Shown here: positions 38,308-47,500 of the stretch, one piece after another | Position numbering within the stretch: position 1 is the stretch's first letter | How the letters are laid out: each line of letters starts with the position of its first letter | Source of the DNA: Sphaeroforma sirkka | Taxonomy: Eukaryota; Opisthokonta; Ichthyosporea; Ichthyophonida | Length of the DNA: 47,500 nt | NCBI GenBank assembly: GCA_001586965.3 | Contig: LUCW03000362.1 | Coordinates: 30,001-77,500, forward strand | Direction: 5' to 3' | The notes under the pieces: generated by a model | What the model was told of the DNA's origin: nothing | Database searches by the model: none | The model's input: only the letters and a program-made list of their open reading frames with translations | Program-made: the position numbers and the translations under genes

Positions 38308-40344
38308 ATGGCTAAGGGCACTTCTAAAGGCAAGGGAGCCGCTAGCTCTAAGCCTGCTAAGCCTGCCGAGGTTCCTGAGGTCCCTGTGGAAACACCTAGC
38401 CTGTCTGGAGTTGAGCCTGCCGAGGAAACTGTTAAGGAAGCCAATTCTGAGGTTGGTACAGAGGATTATTCTGAGGATGACTCGTCGGATCCTAAAGCCT
38501 TGGAAGAAGAGGTATCTACTACCGCGGAAAGGCTCGCCAGCGTCCGTGTATCACCTAGGAGTGAAGCTCAGGACCCCAGCTTGCCCCCTGACCACGTGCC
38601 GTCAAATATTGGGGATAAACGTCGAAAGGCTGGAAAATTCGTGGATACGAATGTCGGGGACATTATAACTCCACATCTAAAGGACACTCCAGCACAAATC
38701 CGGAGTGAAAAGGAAGCATTGGACCTGTCCGAAAATTTCGGTTTCGCCATCGATGGAGAAGCCATTCCATCCAGCTCAAATCTTGGGGCCGAAGTTGAGG
38801 ACATCATGACTCGACAACGAGTGGTTGGATCCTCTCAATCTCGACGCCAATTGAACCGCACTGAAGCGCTCTTGAAGGAGCTAGCGGCAGCAGCAGTTGT
38901 GGACCCCTCTATCGTGTCCCGCTTGGCTGATATTCTTCCTATACCGAAGAAGAAGAATAAAATTGCGGGCCGAGTTTCGAACCCGAGACCTACTGGTGTA
39001 CCAGCCAGTATGTTTACCACTAAGCCAGTTACCACTGGTGAGAGAGAAAATATTTCAAAATTCAATCTCTATAGCTCTGATGCTACCATTGACCATCCTC
39101 TTGACAAACCTAACCCTGTCAGAGGATATGATCGTATGGAACTCGATGAGGCTTACCATCCTCGTAATATCGACCCTCATTTGCCAACTAACCCTGGTAA
39201 TCACGATTTTGGCAATCGCTACACCAGTACCTCGTTAGAGAGTTCCCGCTCTAATCCTGAGGATGAGGAAGTGAGAACCAGACATACTCGTCTCAGGCTA
39301 TTACGCTCTGGTATGCAAGTCCTGGAGGACCGTCTATTGAATGACTCTGACCTTGACGATAAGAAAGCGGATAACATTCGCTATCTAATCGATAACAAGA
39401 GAAAGGAAATAGACACCATCTTGGCACTAGCAGCCCGTAGCACTGAGCATGAGCCTCGTGAACACTTAGAACCAAGCTATATAAAGCAGCTAGGTAACGC
39501 GCAGGCTGAGGTCGATTTCTCTACTAATGAGAGTACAGTGGAGACTCTGAAGGCCTTCGACCAACTTAAGGAGTCTGCCAGCCTTAGGGATAAGCAGATG
39601 ATGAATGCCTTTATTCATTTCTGTGAGCCAGGTGAATGGCGAACTATCTTGAAGGCTCATGAGCCCAACTGGAAAGCCCTACCCTGGCACCAGTTGCGTG
39701 ATAATATACTTAACACCTTTTTTGAAGATGCACGTGACCGTGAACTTCTAGAGTCTCGCAAGTTCTTTGCGAACGATACCACTATTCGAGGTGCTCTAGC
39801 TCATATGACACATATGAACACTCGGATGGGTGGTCGTACCTATACCGGCGAATATTTATGAATTTGTCAGATGATGGAGACTCTGGGAGCTAACCTCTTT
39901 AAGAAAGTCAATGATGACATCATCGCCTATGGTGATTTGCGATCTATGCCTTGGTCTGTCTTTGAGAAGATAGTTCACAAGCATACCAATCCCTCTACTA
40001 GAGTACTTAGTACCACGAGCTACACCCAACCCACTAAGCGTAACGCAGTAGAGTCTAATACTACGCGTAGTACTAAGAAACCTCGCACTACTACTGGAGG
40101 GGGTACTGGCTCTACTTCTACCGAACCGAAAGGTGAAAAGAAGGTGAGAGCGCCTTGCAAGAAGTGTGGTTACAACCTCACAAAACGTAATGGCAAGTGG
40201 AATGGTAGACACGACCCTGTTAAGTGTGAACCAGGCAAGCCAGATTTTGGACACTACATGAAAGAGTGTGCTACTTGCAAGGGTACTAACGGTTGGCACA
40301 AAGAGGATTGCAAGGACTTACCGGACGTCCAAGTTAAGCACTGA
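38308..40344 (+). CDS. Gag-like protein, interrupted by an in-frame UGA
   Basis: ATG at 38308 opens a frame starting MAKGTSKGKGAASSKPAKPA. It is charged, proline-rich at first, and later helical, typical of gag. TGA at 39859-39861 stops it after 517 codons, but the same frame continues straight on (ICQMMETLGANLFKKV) to TGA at 40342-40344. The second part ends in a basic linker and a Cys/His-rich segment (CKKCGYN, then CATCKGTNGWHKEDC) that looks like a non-standard nucleocapsid zinc-binding region. The first TGA is either a nonsense mutation or a recoding site. No similarity outside retroelement gag is suggested. Confidence 0.8.
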
Positions 40345-40353
40345 CAGTACCAT

Positions 40354-42453
40354 ATGTGTGCACTAGAGCAAGATTATGAGAAAATGTTCAATAAAATCCA
40401 TACCAAAGGAGATGAACGTATCTTTCAAGCAGTTTTCGTAAATGGAGAAAAAGTTATGGCACTATTTGATCCAGGGGCTGAAGTCTCTGCTATCTCACGC
40501 CGAGTAGCCTACGCTACAGATATGGCTGTCCATAACGAAACAACTGATTTAATCTTGGGAAATGGCAAAGTTACTACTTGCGAACAAGCCATTGACTATG
40601 CACACATAATGCTGTCAGATAGAAGAGAAGTGAAGACTCACCTAATCGTTACTGACATGTCTCAGAAATACGATTTGATTATAGGTATGACTGATCTTCT
40701 CAGTTTAGGTATAACACTCACTGGTCTGCCTAATGGGCTAGACCCGAATAAAGATCAGTCAGATGATAATATGTTAAAGATACCTAAACCTCCGGAAGGT
40801 GAAGCAAAGGATATGATTCCGCACTTTACCGATATAATTATGGACTTAATTATACAAAACAGGAAGATTGCAATAACTGACTGGTGTATGTTTAAGTTCT
40901 CTAATGGGTACGTTAGACTTGACTTAACAAACGTCGACTTCTCTAAGTTAAAGTGTCCTTCACATAACTACGTGAGTTGGAGACACAAAGACGTTGTCAA
41001 AACCCAAATCGAAGATTGGTTAAAACAGGGTCTAATTGAAATCAATTATGATGCAACCCCAGTTAACTTAGCTCTCTTAGCGGTCGATCAATATAAATCT
41101 GATGGAACGTTTATTAAAAAAACAAGAGTAGTACTAGACCTGTCGCCAATCAACAAACTAATTCCGCAACATAGTTTTCCCTTACCTAAGATAAGCGAGA
41201 TACTACGCAAAATGGAGGGTGCGACTATCTTTTCCAAGATAGACTTAAAAGCTGCATTCCATCAACTACAGATATATGAGCCTCATAGGAAATACTTTTC
41301 CTTTACTTGGCAAGGTAAGAAGTACCAGTTTAAAGGTGCACCTGAAGGCTTACACATGTTACCTTCTTTCTTCCAACAAGTTATGATGGAACTATTTGCG
41401 GACCTGTCGTATAACGTATCAGTTTATTTAGATGATATAGTTATCTTTACAAAGACAGCACATGAACATGCTAAACTCGTTAAAGAAGTCTTAAAGCGAC
41501 TTAATCATGCTAAACTTAAGATTAACGAAGACAAGTGTTCTTTTGCTAAAGATACTATACACTTACTTGGCTACAAAGTATCTGCAGCAGGGGTGGAAAT
41601 TGATCCTGGCAAGAAACAGTTTCTGTTGGATTTATCAACACCAATTACTGGAAGAGATGTGAACTCTGTGTGTGGGTTTGTTAACTTCTTCTCGGATTCG
41701 GTACCGCATCTTTCTCATTACTTAAAGCCTTTCAGTCACCTACGGCTGCACAAAGGACCTTTGGGAGAGCTTTGGACTAAAGAATGTAATGCTGCATTTA
41801 AACTAGTCAAAAGTAAAGTAATGGACGCACCCATCATGCAGTACCCTGTGGATGGTGTCCCATTCCAAGTAGCAACCGACGCTTCAGATCGAGCGGTGGG
41901 TGGAGTGCTTTACCAAACGATAAATGGTAAACCGCGCTACATACAATTCTTTAGCAAGAGTTATAATAAGAGTCAACGGAATTACCCTACCGTTAAACAA
42001 GAGCTCCTTGCTATAGTTACTGCGCTAAGACAGTTTAAAGACTACCTTTATGGAAATTACTTTACTGTCGCCTGTGATCAATTTAAGTCTTTAACATACT
42101 TAAAAGATATGAACCCTGATTCACAGTTGGTGAGCCGCTGGCATGACATTATTGCCAAGTTCGCTTTTAATATAGCACACATACCAGGAATACATAACCA
42201 TCTTCCTGACATGCTCTCTCGACTTGTGCCCGACTACCAGAAAACAGTCAAGGAGTTATTAGCAACCGATTGGATGCTAAATAAGAAATGGTTTAACCTC
42301 GCTCAATCACGATGGGGTCCATTTACTGTTGATATGTTCGCCGCAGAACATAACAAACAGGTTTCTGAATATAGGTCGTTGACTCATCCTAAAGGTAATG
42401 CATTTCAGCTTGACTTATCAAAGCATAATGCGTGGGCTAACCCACCTTTGTAG
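40354..42453 (+). CDS. Pol: protease, reverse transcriptase, RNase H, methyltransferase-like end (truncated)
   Basis: This frame is in the same phase as gag, ten codons after the gag TGA, so it may be made by stop-codon readthrough. Domains: retropepsin-like MALFDPGAEVSAIS near residues 34-47; reverse transcriptase with VVLDLSPINKLIP, FSKIDLKAAFHQLQI and catalytic VYLDDIVIF; RNase H with VATDASDRAVGGVLY and QELLAIVTALRQF; then a segment GPFTVDMFAAEHNKQ ... AWANPPL. The last part resembles the Dam-like N6-adenine methyltransferase segment of some retroelements, with its NPP motif. The frame ends in the first bases of the 3' LTR. The chromatin-targeting and integrase parts are absent. Confidence 0.93.
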   Translation: MCALEQDYEKMFNKIHTKGDERIFQAVFVNGEKVMALFDPGAEVSAISRRVAYATDMAVHNETTDLILGNGKVTTCEQAIDYAHIMLSDRREVKTHLIVTDMSQKYDLIIGMTDLLSLGITLTGLPNGLDPNKDQSDDNMLKIPKPPEGEAKDMIPHFTDIIMDLIIQNRKIAITDWCMFKFSNGYVRLDLTNVDFSKLKCPSHNYVSWRHKDVVKTQIEDWLKQGLIEINYDATPVNLALLAVDQYKSDGTFIKKTRVVLDLSPINKLIPQHSFPLPKISEILRKMEGATIFSKIDLKAAFHQLQIYEPHRKYFSFTWQGKKYQFKGAPEGLHMLPSFFQQVMMELFADLSYNVSVYLDDIVIFTKTAHEHAKLVKEVLKRLNHAKLKINEDKCSFAKDTIHLLGYKVSAAGVEIDPGKKQFLLDLSTPITGRDVNSVCGFVNFFSDSVPHLSHYLKPFSHLRLHKGPLGELWTKECNAAFKLVKSKVMDAPIMQYPVDGVPFQVATDASDRAVGGVLYQTINGKPRYIQFFSKSYNKSQRNYPTVKQELLAIVTALRQFKDYLYGNYFTVACDQFKSLTYLKDMNPDSQLVSRWHDIIAKFAFNIAHIPGIHNHLPDMLSRLVPDYQKTVKELLATDWMLNKKWFNLAQSRWGPFTVDMFAAEHNKQVSEYRSLTHPKGNAFQLDLSKHNAWANPPL

Positions 42454-43043
42454 AAATACGGCCTCCGGTCAGTCTAAAATATCAAGATCAATTGAGATGA
42501 TACATTGGTTTTTATTTGTATTATAAATAATTTAGTACAAGCTCTTTTTCTAATATTTCCAAAGTGTTCTAAATTCACTTTGATGGCTCCAATAGCCTGA
42601 GTATTTGGTATGACTCATCTACTTGGACCTATTTGAGACATTAGTAGATTTAGGATATTATAAACTAAATTTTATAATCTCCGAACTACTACTTATAGAT
42701 TTTGGTCCTCCCGCCAATCTCCAAAATCCAATCAGTCTTTTTCTTTTTTTAACTTTTCTTCAGATGGAACTTTATTTATATCAGCTAATGTATTAACGTG
42801 ACTTACGTTATTATGTCTATTTACAAATTAGGCAAGTGGTCATGAACACTTAGTACTTCTAGTGAAAATTATTCAATAAAGAACAGCTAGAGGTACGCCC
42901 TGTGTGATCGAGGGTATTTAGGCTCTTAACAAGAGGCAGTCCCGATCATTCTTACACAAGCTACCACTGCTAAATCCTAACTGACTAAATTGTATTTTAG
43001 TTTAATATAGTTTGAAACCTAGTAATTTCCATCGAAATTTACA
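42449..43043 (+). repeat. 3' LTR
   Basis: Direct copy of the 5' LTR with nine substitutions and one single-base deletion. Its first bases (TG TAG) supply the stop codon of the truncated pol frame. Confidence 0.95.
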
Positions 43044-44702
43044 AACATCTCTTACACTATCCAAGGTAAATTTTGTTGACAATATAGTTTACGAGGTTAA
43101 GAAACGTTGCCCCATTTTATACAGTGCATTGAAGCCAGGGAATGTGGAAAGTCATGAAAGTGATGATCTGATCTGATTTTTATCAGTCAGGGCAAAAGTT
43201 CGGAAAACCCTAAATCCTTCTCATCTGTGATCAAATCACATCTTCACCTCAAAAACTTCGGTTCACATGCCACGCGTGTAGCTTAGTGCCATACTCGCTC
43301 TGATTTCTCCTTAACACCATAACGCACCAGTGGCCTTTGGCGCCCGCAACTCGGCGATGTCTACGCAGCGAGTAAAGTGCGTCTATCCGCTAAAGTGCGT
43401 CTATCGCCTTATATATGTTGGCGAATCTGGGCCATGCAGCCAGATGATGCGATCAGTTCCTCGACATCACAATCGAATGGATGTGCTGGTGAATTGCGTT
43501 TCCGGTAGCAAATTGCATTTCACAAATGCTCCCTCATGGATGTATACAGATTGTGTATGTTTATGGTGGCGGTTTTGTTTCTGACCTTCTGGACCAAAAT
43601 GATCTTAAGAAGTTCGGAACTAAATTTAAGAATATTTTTTGAGTACCGCCAACAATTGTTCCGAGGCCCGTGTTATTTTTAGTTGGCCCTGGGCGGCTGG
43701 GCCTGAGGCCCTGAGGCCTTTGACCTGGAGAGTGGAGACCTGGAGACCTGGACTGTTATGCACACAAATATTGATGACGCCATGACGATAGGAGCAATTA
43801 AATCTATTTTTATTTTTTTGACCTGCCGGTTGTTAGTATTTTTTACTTAACTGCTGATGATTTTATTCAGAGAAATATAGAACACTGTGCTCTGTAGTCT
43901 GTATTTACATAATCGAGATACTCACGAGTTCGTACTTCGTAGACATTTTGTATTATATTATAGAAATCAATTCTAGTTGTATTTAAAAAAATATATTCAA
44001 ATATCCGTTTGCATCGAGTATTTATCTCCCATTTCCAATTCATCCAGTATATAAAATAAAAATAAAAGAAGTATTTGAAACAGGCATATAATATTTTAAA
44101 ACATGTTTTGTACTATCAAACTATGTGAAAAAGCAAAATTTGTTTACGATTTAGTTCTCACGTGAGGACCAACCACAGGGCTCGAGTTAAAAACAAATGG
44201 TTTGTTAAGAGCACTGAGCCACTGATTCACCGAAATTAAATGCAAATCTCTGACACGAAAGCCGAAACCATGACATCAAAAATAAACAATAGTGAGCCGA
44301 AAAACGTGAAAATAGTTTCTAAGCACAAATGGTACAGAACAGTCAACAGTCAACAAGCCGCGGTGAGTGTGTATTTATAGACAAATAAATAGTATCAAAG
44401 AAATATAAATACACTGTAGTGTATTTACTGTAGTAGTAGGAAATAGTATAGTCAAAAGTGTGTATTTTATTATTCTGAATCTCGAATCCAAGAGAAAAGC
44501 CTTTCATAGTGAGCGTAGTGACACCCGAGTACGCTGAGACTTGACTTTGAGAGTGCTCCTCGTTTTCACAGTTTTGAAAACTTTTCACACCACACGAAAG
44601 GGTTTTTAATTTTTTTCATCTACCGTCGAGAATAAATAGGTGATCATAACAAACCTTGCAAATCAGTATCTTGGTAACGATCTCAATATTATATATATCA
44701 AT
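43044..44702. other. Intergenic region upstream of PDI
   Basis: No recognised gene. A GC-rich segment at 43680-43750 has GAGGCCCTGAGGCC and GGAGACCTGGAGACCTGG repeats. The rest is AT-rich. The last few hundred bases presumably hold the PDI promoter, but I could not identify a defined ER-stress element. Confidence 0.5.
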
Positions 44703-46999
44703 ATGAAGTTTTCCACTATGTTTGCCGGTGCCATGTTGGCTGCCGTAGCGTCGCTTACAACTGCTGCCGTTGAGGTTGAAGACGGTGTATATGTGCTTGG
44801 CGATGACACCTTCGCCGACTTTGTGAAGGAGAACGAGTTCGTTCTTGCCGAATTCTGTAAGTTCCAACCAAATGTTGTGTTCAATCGCTGTCATTGACAG
44901 TCGTCACCTCTAGCGCACGGTTTAGCTACTGCAAAGTATAGATACGTACTGGACATCGAAGAAAGCTGAACGCCCTTCTTTGAGGTCGTGCAAACTTGTG
45001 TAATAGGCAGCAGTGTAACATTTTTTCGGAGAAAGTACTTTCCACATGTGCAACCCACATTGCATGTGGCATCTCAGCCAAATCATTTTTTGGTAAACTC
45101 ACTTTGTTCTATTTTTTCACACAATGGTATAGACGCCCCATGGTGTGGCCACTGCAAGTCCCTAGCCCCCGAATACTCACAGGCGGCGAAGGAGCTTGCT
45201 GAGACCAGTGTCAAGCTTGCCAAGGTAGATGCCACCGTGCACACACAGATTGCATCTAAGTACGATGTCAAGGGATACCCTACCCTTAAGTTCTTCCGCT
45301 CTGGTAACGTCGGTGAGTACGGAGGTGGTCGTAAGGCTCCTGAGATCGTTAACTGGTTGACCAAGAAGACCGGACCCGTTGCCGTTACCCTAGAGACCGT
45401 TGATGCGCTTAACACACTAAAGGAGGCCAAAGATGTGCTTGTTGTTGGCGTGTTCGATGATGTCGAGAGTGCAGCTGCCAAAGCTTTCCTAGCTGTCGCC
45501 GCTGGTTTGGACGATGTGAGCTTCGGCATCACATCTAACGCTGATGTACGCTCTGAGCTTAAGGTTGAGGGTGATGCCGTTGCATTGCTCAAGCAGTTCG
45601 ATGAGGGCCGCAACGACTACGAGGGTGACTTCTCTGAGGCTACCCTTAAGGAGTTCATCTCTGGAAACAGTCTTCCCATCGTCATGGAGTTCAACGCTGA
45701 TAACCAGCCCAAGATCTTCGGAGGTGACATCAAGACCCACATGCTGCTGTTTGTCACTCCCGAGGAATACAAGGAGAACCTGCAGACCTGCTACGAGGAT
45801 GCTGCTCGCCAGTTCAAGGGCAAGGTTATCTTCATCACCGTCAACCCCTCTGCCGAGGCCTCTGGACAGGTTATGAACTACTTCAAGGTTGAGAAGTCCC
45901 CTACCGCCATGCGATTGATCAACATGGACAACGATATGCTGAAGTTTGTGCCCGAGGGTGAGATCACGTGCGAGACGTTCACGCCTTTCATGCAGAAGTT
46001 TGTTGATGGTGAGCTTCAGCCCCACCTTAACTCTGAGGATGTTCCTGAGGACTGGAACGCAGAGCCCGTGAAGGTGCTTGTTGGAAAGAATTTCCACGAG
46101 GTTGCCTTTGACGAGAAGAAGAACGTCTTCGTGGAGTTCTGTAAGTGTGCTTGTGATTGTTGTTGTTTACTTGTGTTTGTATCTATTACTTACTGGCGAA
46201 TAGTGTCACAATTGTGAATTGCGTTTGCAGTTCAAAAGCTCGTATATACATTATATACATTACATACTTGTGCACTTATTACGATGCGCAAGAACTAAAT
46301 TATATTAAGCTGTTTTATCGCTTTTGAGGTTTGTTAAGTTTTAAGGCACACAGTGAATCTATTCGCTGGCGTTATCGATTGGTATATCCGTCGATTTACA
46401 TTTACCATCTATTTTTGGCTGCGCTATCCAGTTATGATTTTCATTGTTTTTCCGCAGACTAAAATTCGAATCGTGCTTTGTATCAGCATGACCGTTTCTT
46501 CGTTGCTAGGCAACAACTGTCTATCACATGATCGGTCGCGTCCTATTTCTCATCTAACCGCATAACCAGTTGTTTCTTAGTGTGGACTGCCAAGACAGTG
46601 TAGTCAGTGCAGTCTGAAGCATACTATATATCCACACAACCAATCGTACACATTGACTCACCCATCCACTGCACAATCTACCTACCTATCACTTCAGACG
46701 CTCCATGGTGCGGCCACTGCAAGTCTCTGGCCCCCATCTGGGATGAGCTCGCCGAGGGATACGAGTCCAACGACAACGTTGTTATCGCCAAGATGGACTC
46801 TACGGCCAATGAGGTCAAGGAGGTGTCTGTCAAGGGCTTCCCCACGCTAAAGTTCTTCCCTGCTGGTTCCAAGGACATTCTCGACTACGAAGGCGCACGC
46901 ACGCTGGAAGCGCTGAAGGAGTATGTAGACGCCAAGACCGGAAGTGAGGCTGCTGAGGAGACTCAGGAGGAGGCCGCGGAGGGTCACGAGGAGTTGTAA
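44703..46999 (+). CDS. P4HB: Protein disulfide isomerase (classical, a-b-b'-a')
   Basis: Exons 44703-44856, 45133-46140 and 46698-46999 join in phase to 487 residues, close to human PDI (508). Residues 1-22 ([20 protein letters not shown]) form a signal peptide. Two thioredoxin domains carry APWCGHCK active sites (about residues 53-60 and 389-396). Between them lie b and b' domains with [19 protein letters not shown], a typical b' segment. The C-terminus is acidic ([14 protein letters not shown]) and ends in HEEL, a KDEL-like ER-retention signal. The enzyme forms, reduces and rearranges disulfides in the ER lumen and can act as a chaperone. Both introns fall inside the Tyr codon just before APWCGHC, in phase 1, in the two duplicated domains. 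Codon use is GC-richer and more regular than in neighbouring genes, as expected for high expression. Confidence 0.98.
44857..45132 (+). other. PDI intron 1, splitting the codon before the first active site
   Basis: GAATTCT|GTAAGT ... GGTATAG|ACGCCCCATGGTGTGG. It is a phase 1 intron within the Tyr codon that precedes APWCGHC. Confidence 0.95.
46141..46697 (+). other. PDI intron 2, splitting the codon before the second active site
   Basis: GAGTTCT|GTAAGT ... CACTTCAG|ACGCTCCATGGTGCGG. It has the same phase and same codon as intron 1, 336 codons downstream. Confidence 0.95.
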
Positions 47000-47500
47000 A
47001 TGGGGTGCGTATGCGCATAGTATACCGTACGCCTGTGTGTGCGCGGACGCGTGTGTATAGCAGCACTTTGGGTGGGTTGTGTATTCAAAGCCGGTGTTAA
47101 TTCGCGGCTTTGAGTACGTTTGTCACGCAGAGGTGTCTGCCGTTGTTGCAAAATATCTTTTTTTGGAAGTGTTGGCGGTCGCACAAGGCCTGCACACGCT
47201 CGGATTGGGGAATACTATTCGACCTACCGGTTTCAAACCAAACACCTAAATCGGTACACACCACTTTAAAATTAGGATCAAACAATTGACCTTATTTATG
47301 ATCGAGTGGCATCTCAATCTATAGAGACGTGATGACAGCCAAAGCACACAAGAGATAGACGGGCTGTGGTTGATGCACTGACCATGGGGCAATATGCGGC
47401 TGTGCACATGCATGCATGCTTGCATGCAGCAGTCTACCGGAGGTCGTGGGGTTCATTCTTAACCTTGGCCGAACGGCACGTGTGTAGATATCTCTATGCA
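47000..47500. other. PDI downstream region with weak minus-strand ORF
   Basis: No AATAAA is seen after the PDI stop in the first 250 bases. A 62-codon minus-strand frame (47285-47097, starting MFDPNFKVVCTDLGVWFETG) could be the last exon of a convergent gene beyond the window, with a possible acceptor AATAAG just upstream. It has no recognised family and a poor pyrimidine tract. The end of the window has GCATGCATGCTTGCATGCAG palindromic sequence. Confidence 0.3.

Larger units (their letters stand above)
37633..43043 (+). mobile_element. Ty3/gypsy-type LTR retrotransposon, lacking integrase
   Basis: Two direct LTRs (TG...CA) of 596 and 595 bases flank gag-like and pol frames in one orientation. 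Pol order is protease, reverse transcriptase, RNase H, with the RT and RH type of Ty3/gypsy elements. By my count by eye the LTRs differ by nine substitutions and one single-base gap (about 1.5-2%), so insertion is fairly recent. I see no clear target-site duplication (TACTA before, AACAT after), no canonical tRNA primer-binding site beginning TGG after the 5' LTR, and no purine tract before the 3' LTR. The pol frame runs directly into the 3' LTR, so integrase and the 3' internal region are deleted. It is probably non-autonomous. Confidence 0.95.

Noticed and set aside
45489..46097. 202-codon minus-strand frame inside PDI exon 2
   Set aside because: Shadow of the GC-rich PDI coding sequence.

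Overview
This is a eukaryotic window of intron-rich, protein-coding DNA. It holds long introns full of (TA)n and (GT)n microsatellites, many intronic minisatellites, and scattered telomere-like CCCTAAA/CCCTAAAA tracts. Four conserved genes can be rebuilt exon by exon: a protein tyrosine kinase (its 5' part lies before base 1), coilin, MCM9 and a classical protein disulfide isomerase. A tyrosine kinase with HRDVAVRN and PVRWMAPE signatures next to MCM9 and coilin suggests a holozoan. The huge repeat-filled introns would suit a unicellular relative of animals such as an ichthyosporean (Sphaeroforma-like). The species is inference only.

Layout. 1-6788 (+): tyrosine kinase domain and a tyrosine-rich C-terminal tail in ten visible exons. 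6789-9359: no gene recognised. 9360-12804 (-): coilin in at least three exons. 12805-13807: head-to-head intergenic region. 13808-33218 (+): MCM9 in sixteen exons over 19.4 kb, with a very long disordered C-terminal half. 33219-36768: intergenic DNA with a decayed gag/protease relic. 36769-37632: scrambled LTR pieces. 37633-43043 (+): a Ty3/gypsy-type LTR retrotransposon with gag, protease, reverse transcriptase and RNase H plus a methyltransferase-like segment. Its pol frame stops exactly at the 3' LTR, so integrase is missing. 43044-44702: intergenic. 44703-46999 (+): protein disulfide isomerase in three exons. 47000-47500: downstream region with one weak minus-strand ORF.

The genes do not form one pathway. 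MCM9 (homologous recombination helicase) and coilin (Cajal-body scaffold) are nuclear and share a roughly 1 kb divergent promoter region. The kinase is a signalling protein, and the disulfide isomerase acts in the ER.

The most unusual signal is a recurring pattern. In about ten places in the kinase and MCM9 genes, an exon-intron junction, sometimes with 40-110 bases of exon, has been copied into the neighbouring intron as a decayed pseudo-exon or as the unit of a minisatellite. This suggests that introns here grow by tandem duplication across splice junctions. Other points to check are an apparent two-base frameshift in the MCM9 helicase core, a retroelement whose gag and pol share one frame broken only by two UGA codons, and PDI introns at the same codon of both active sites.
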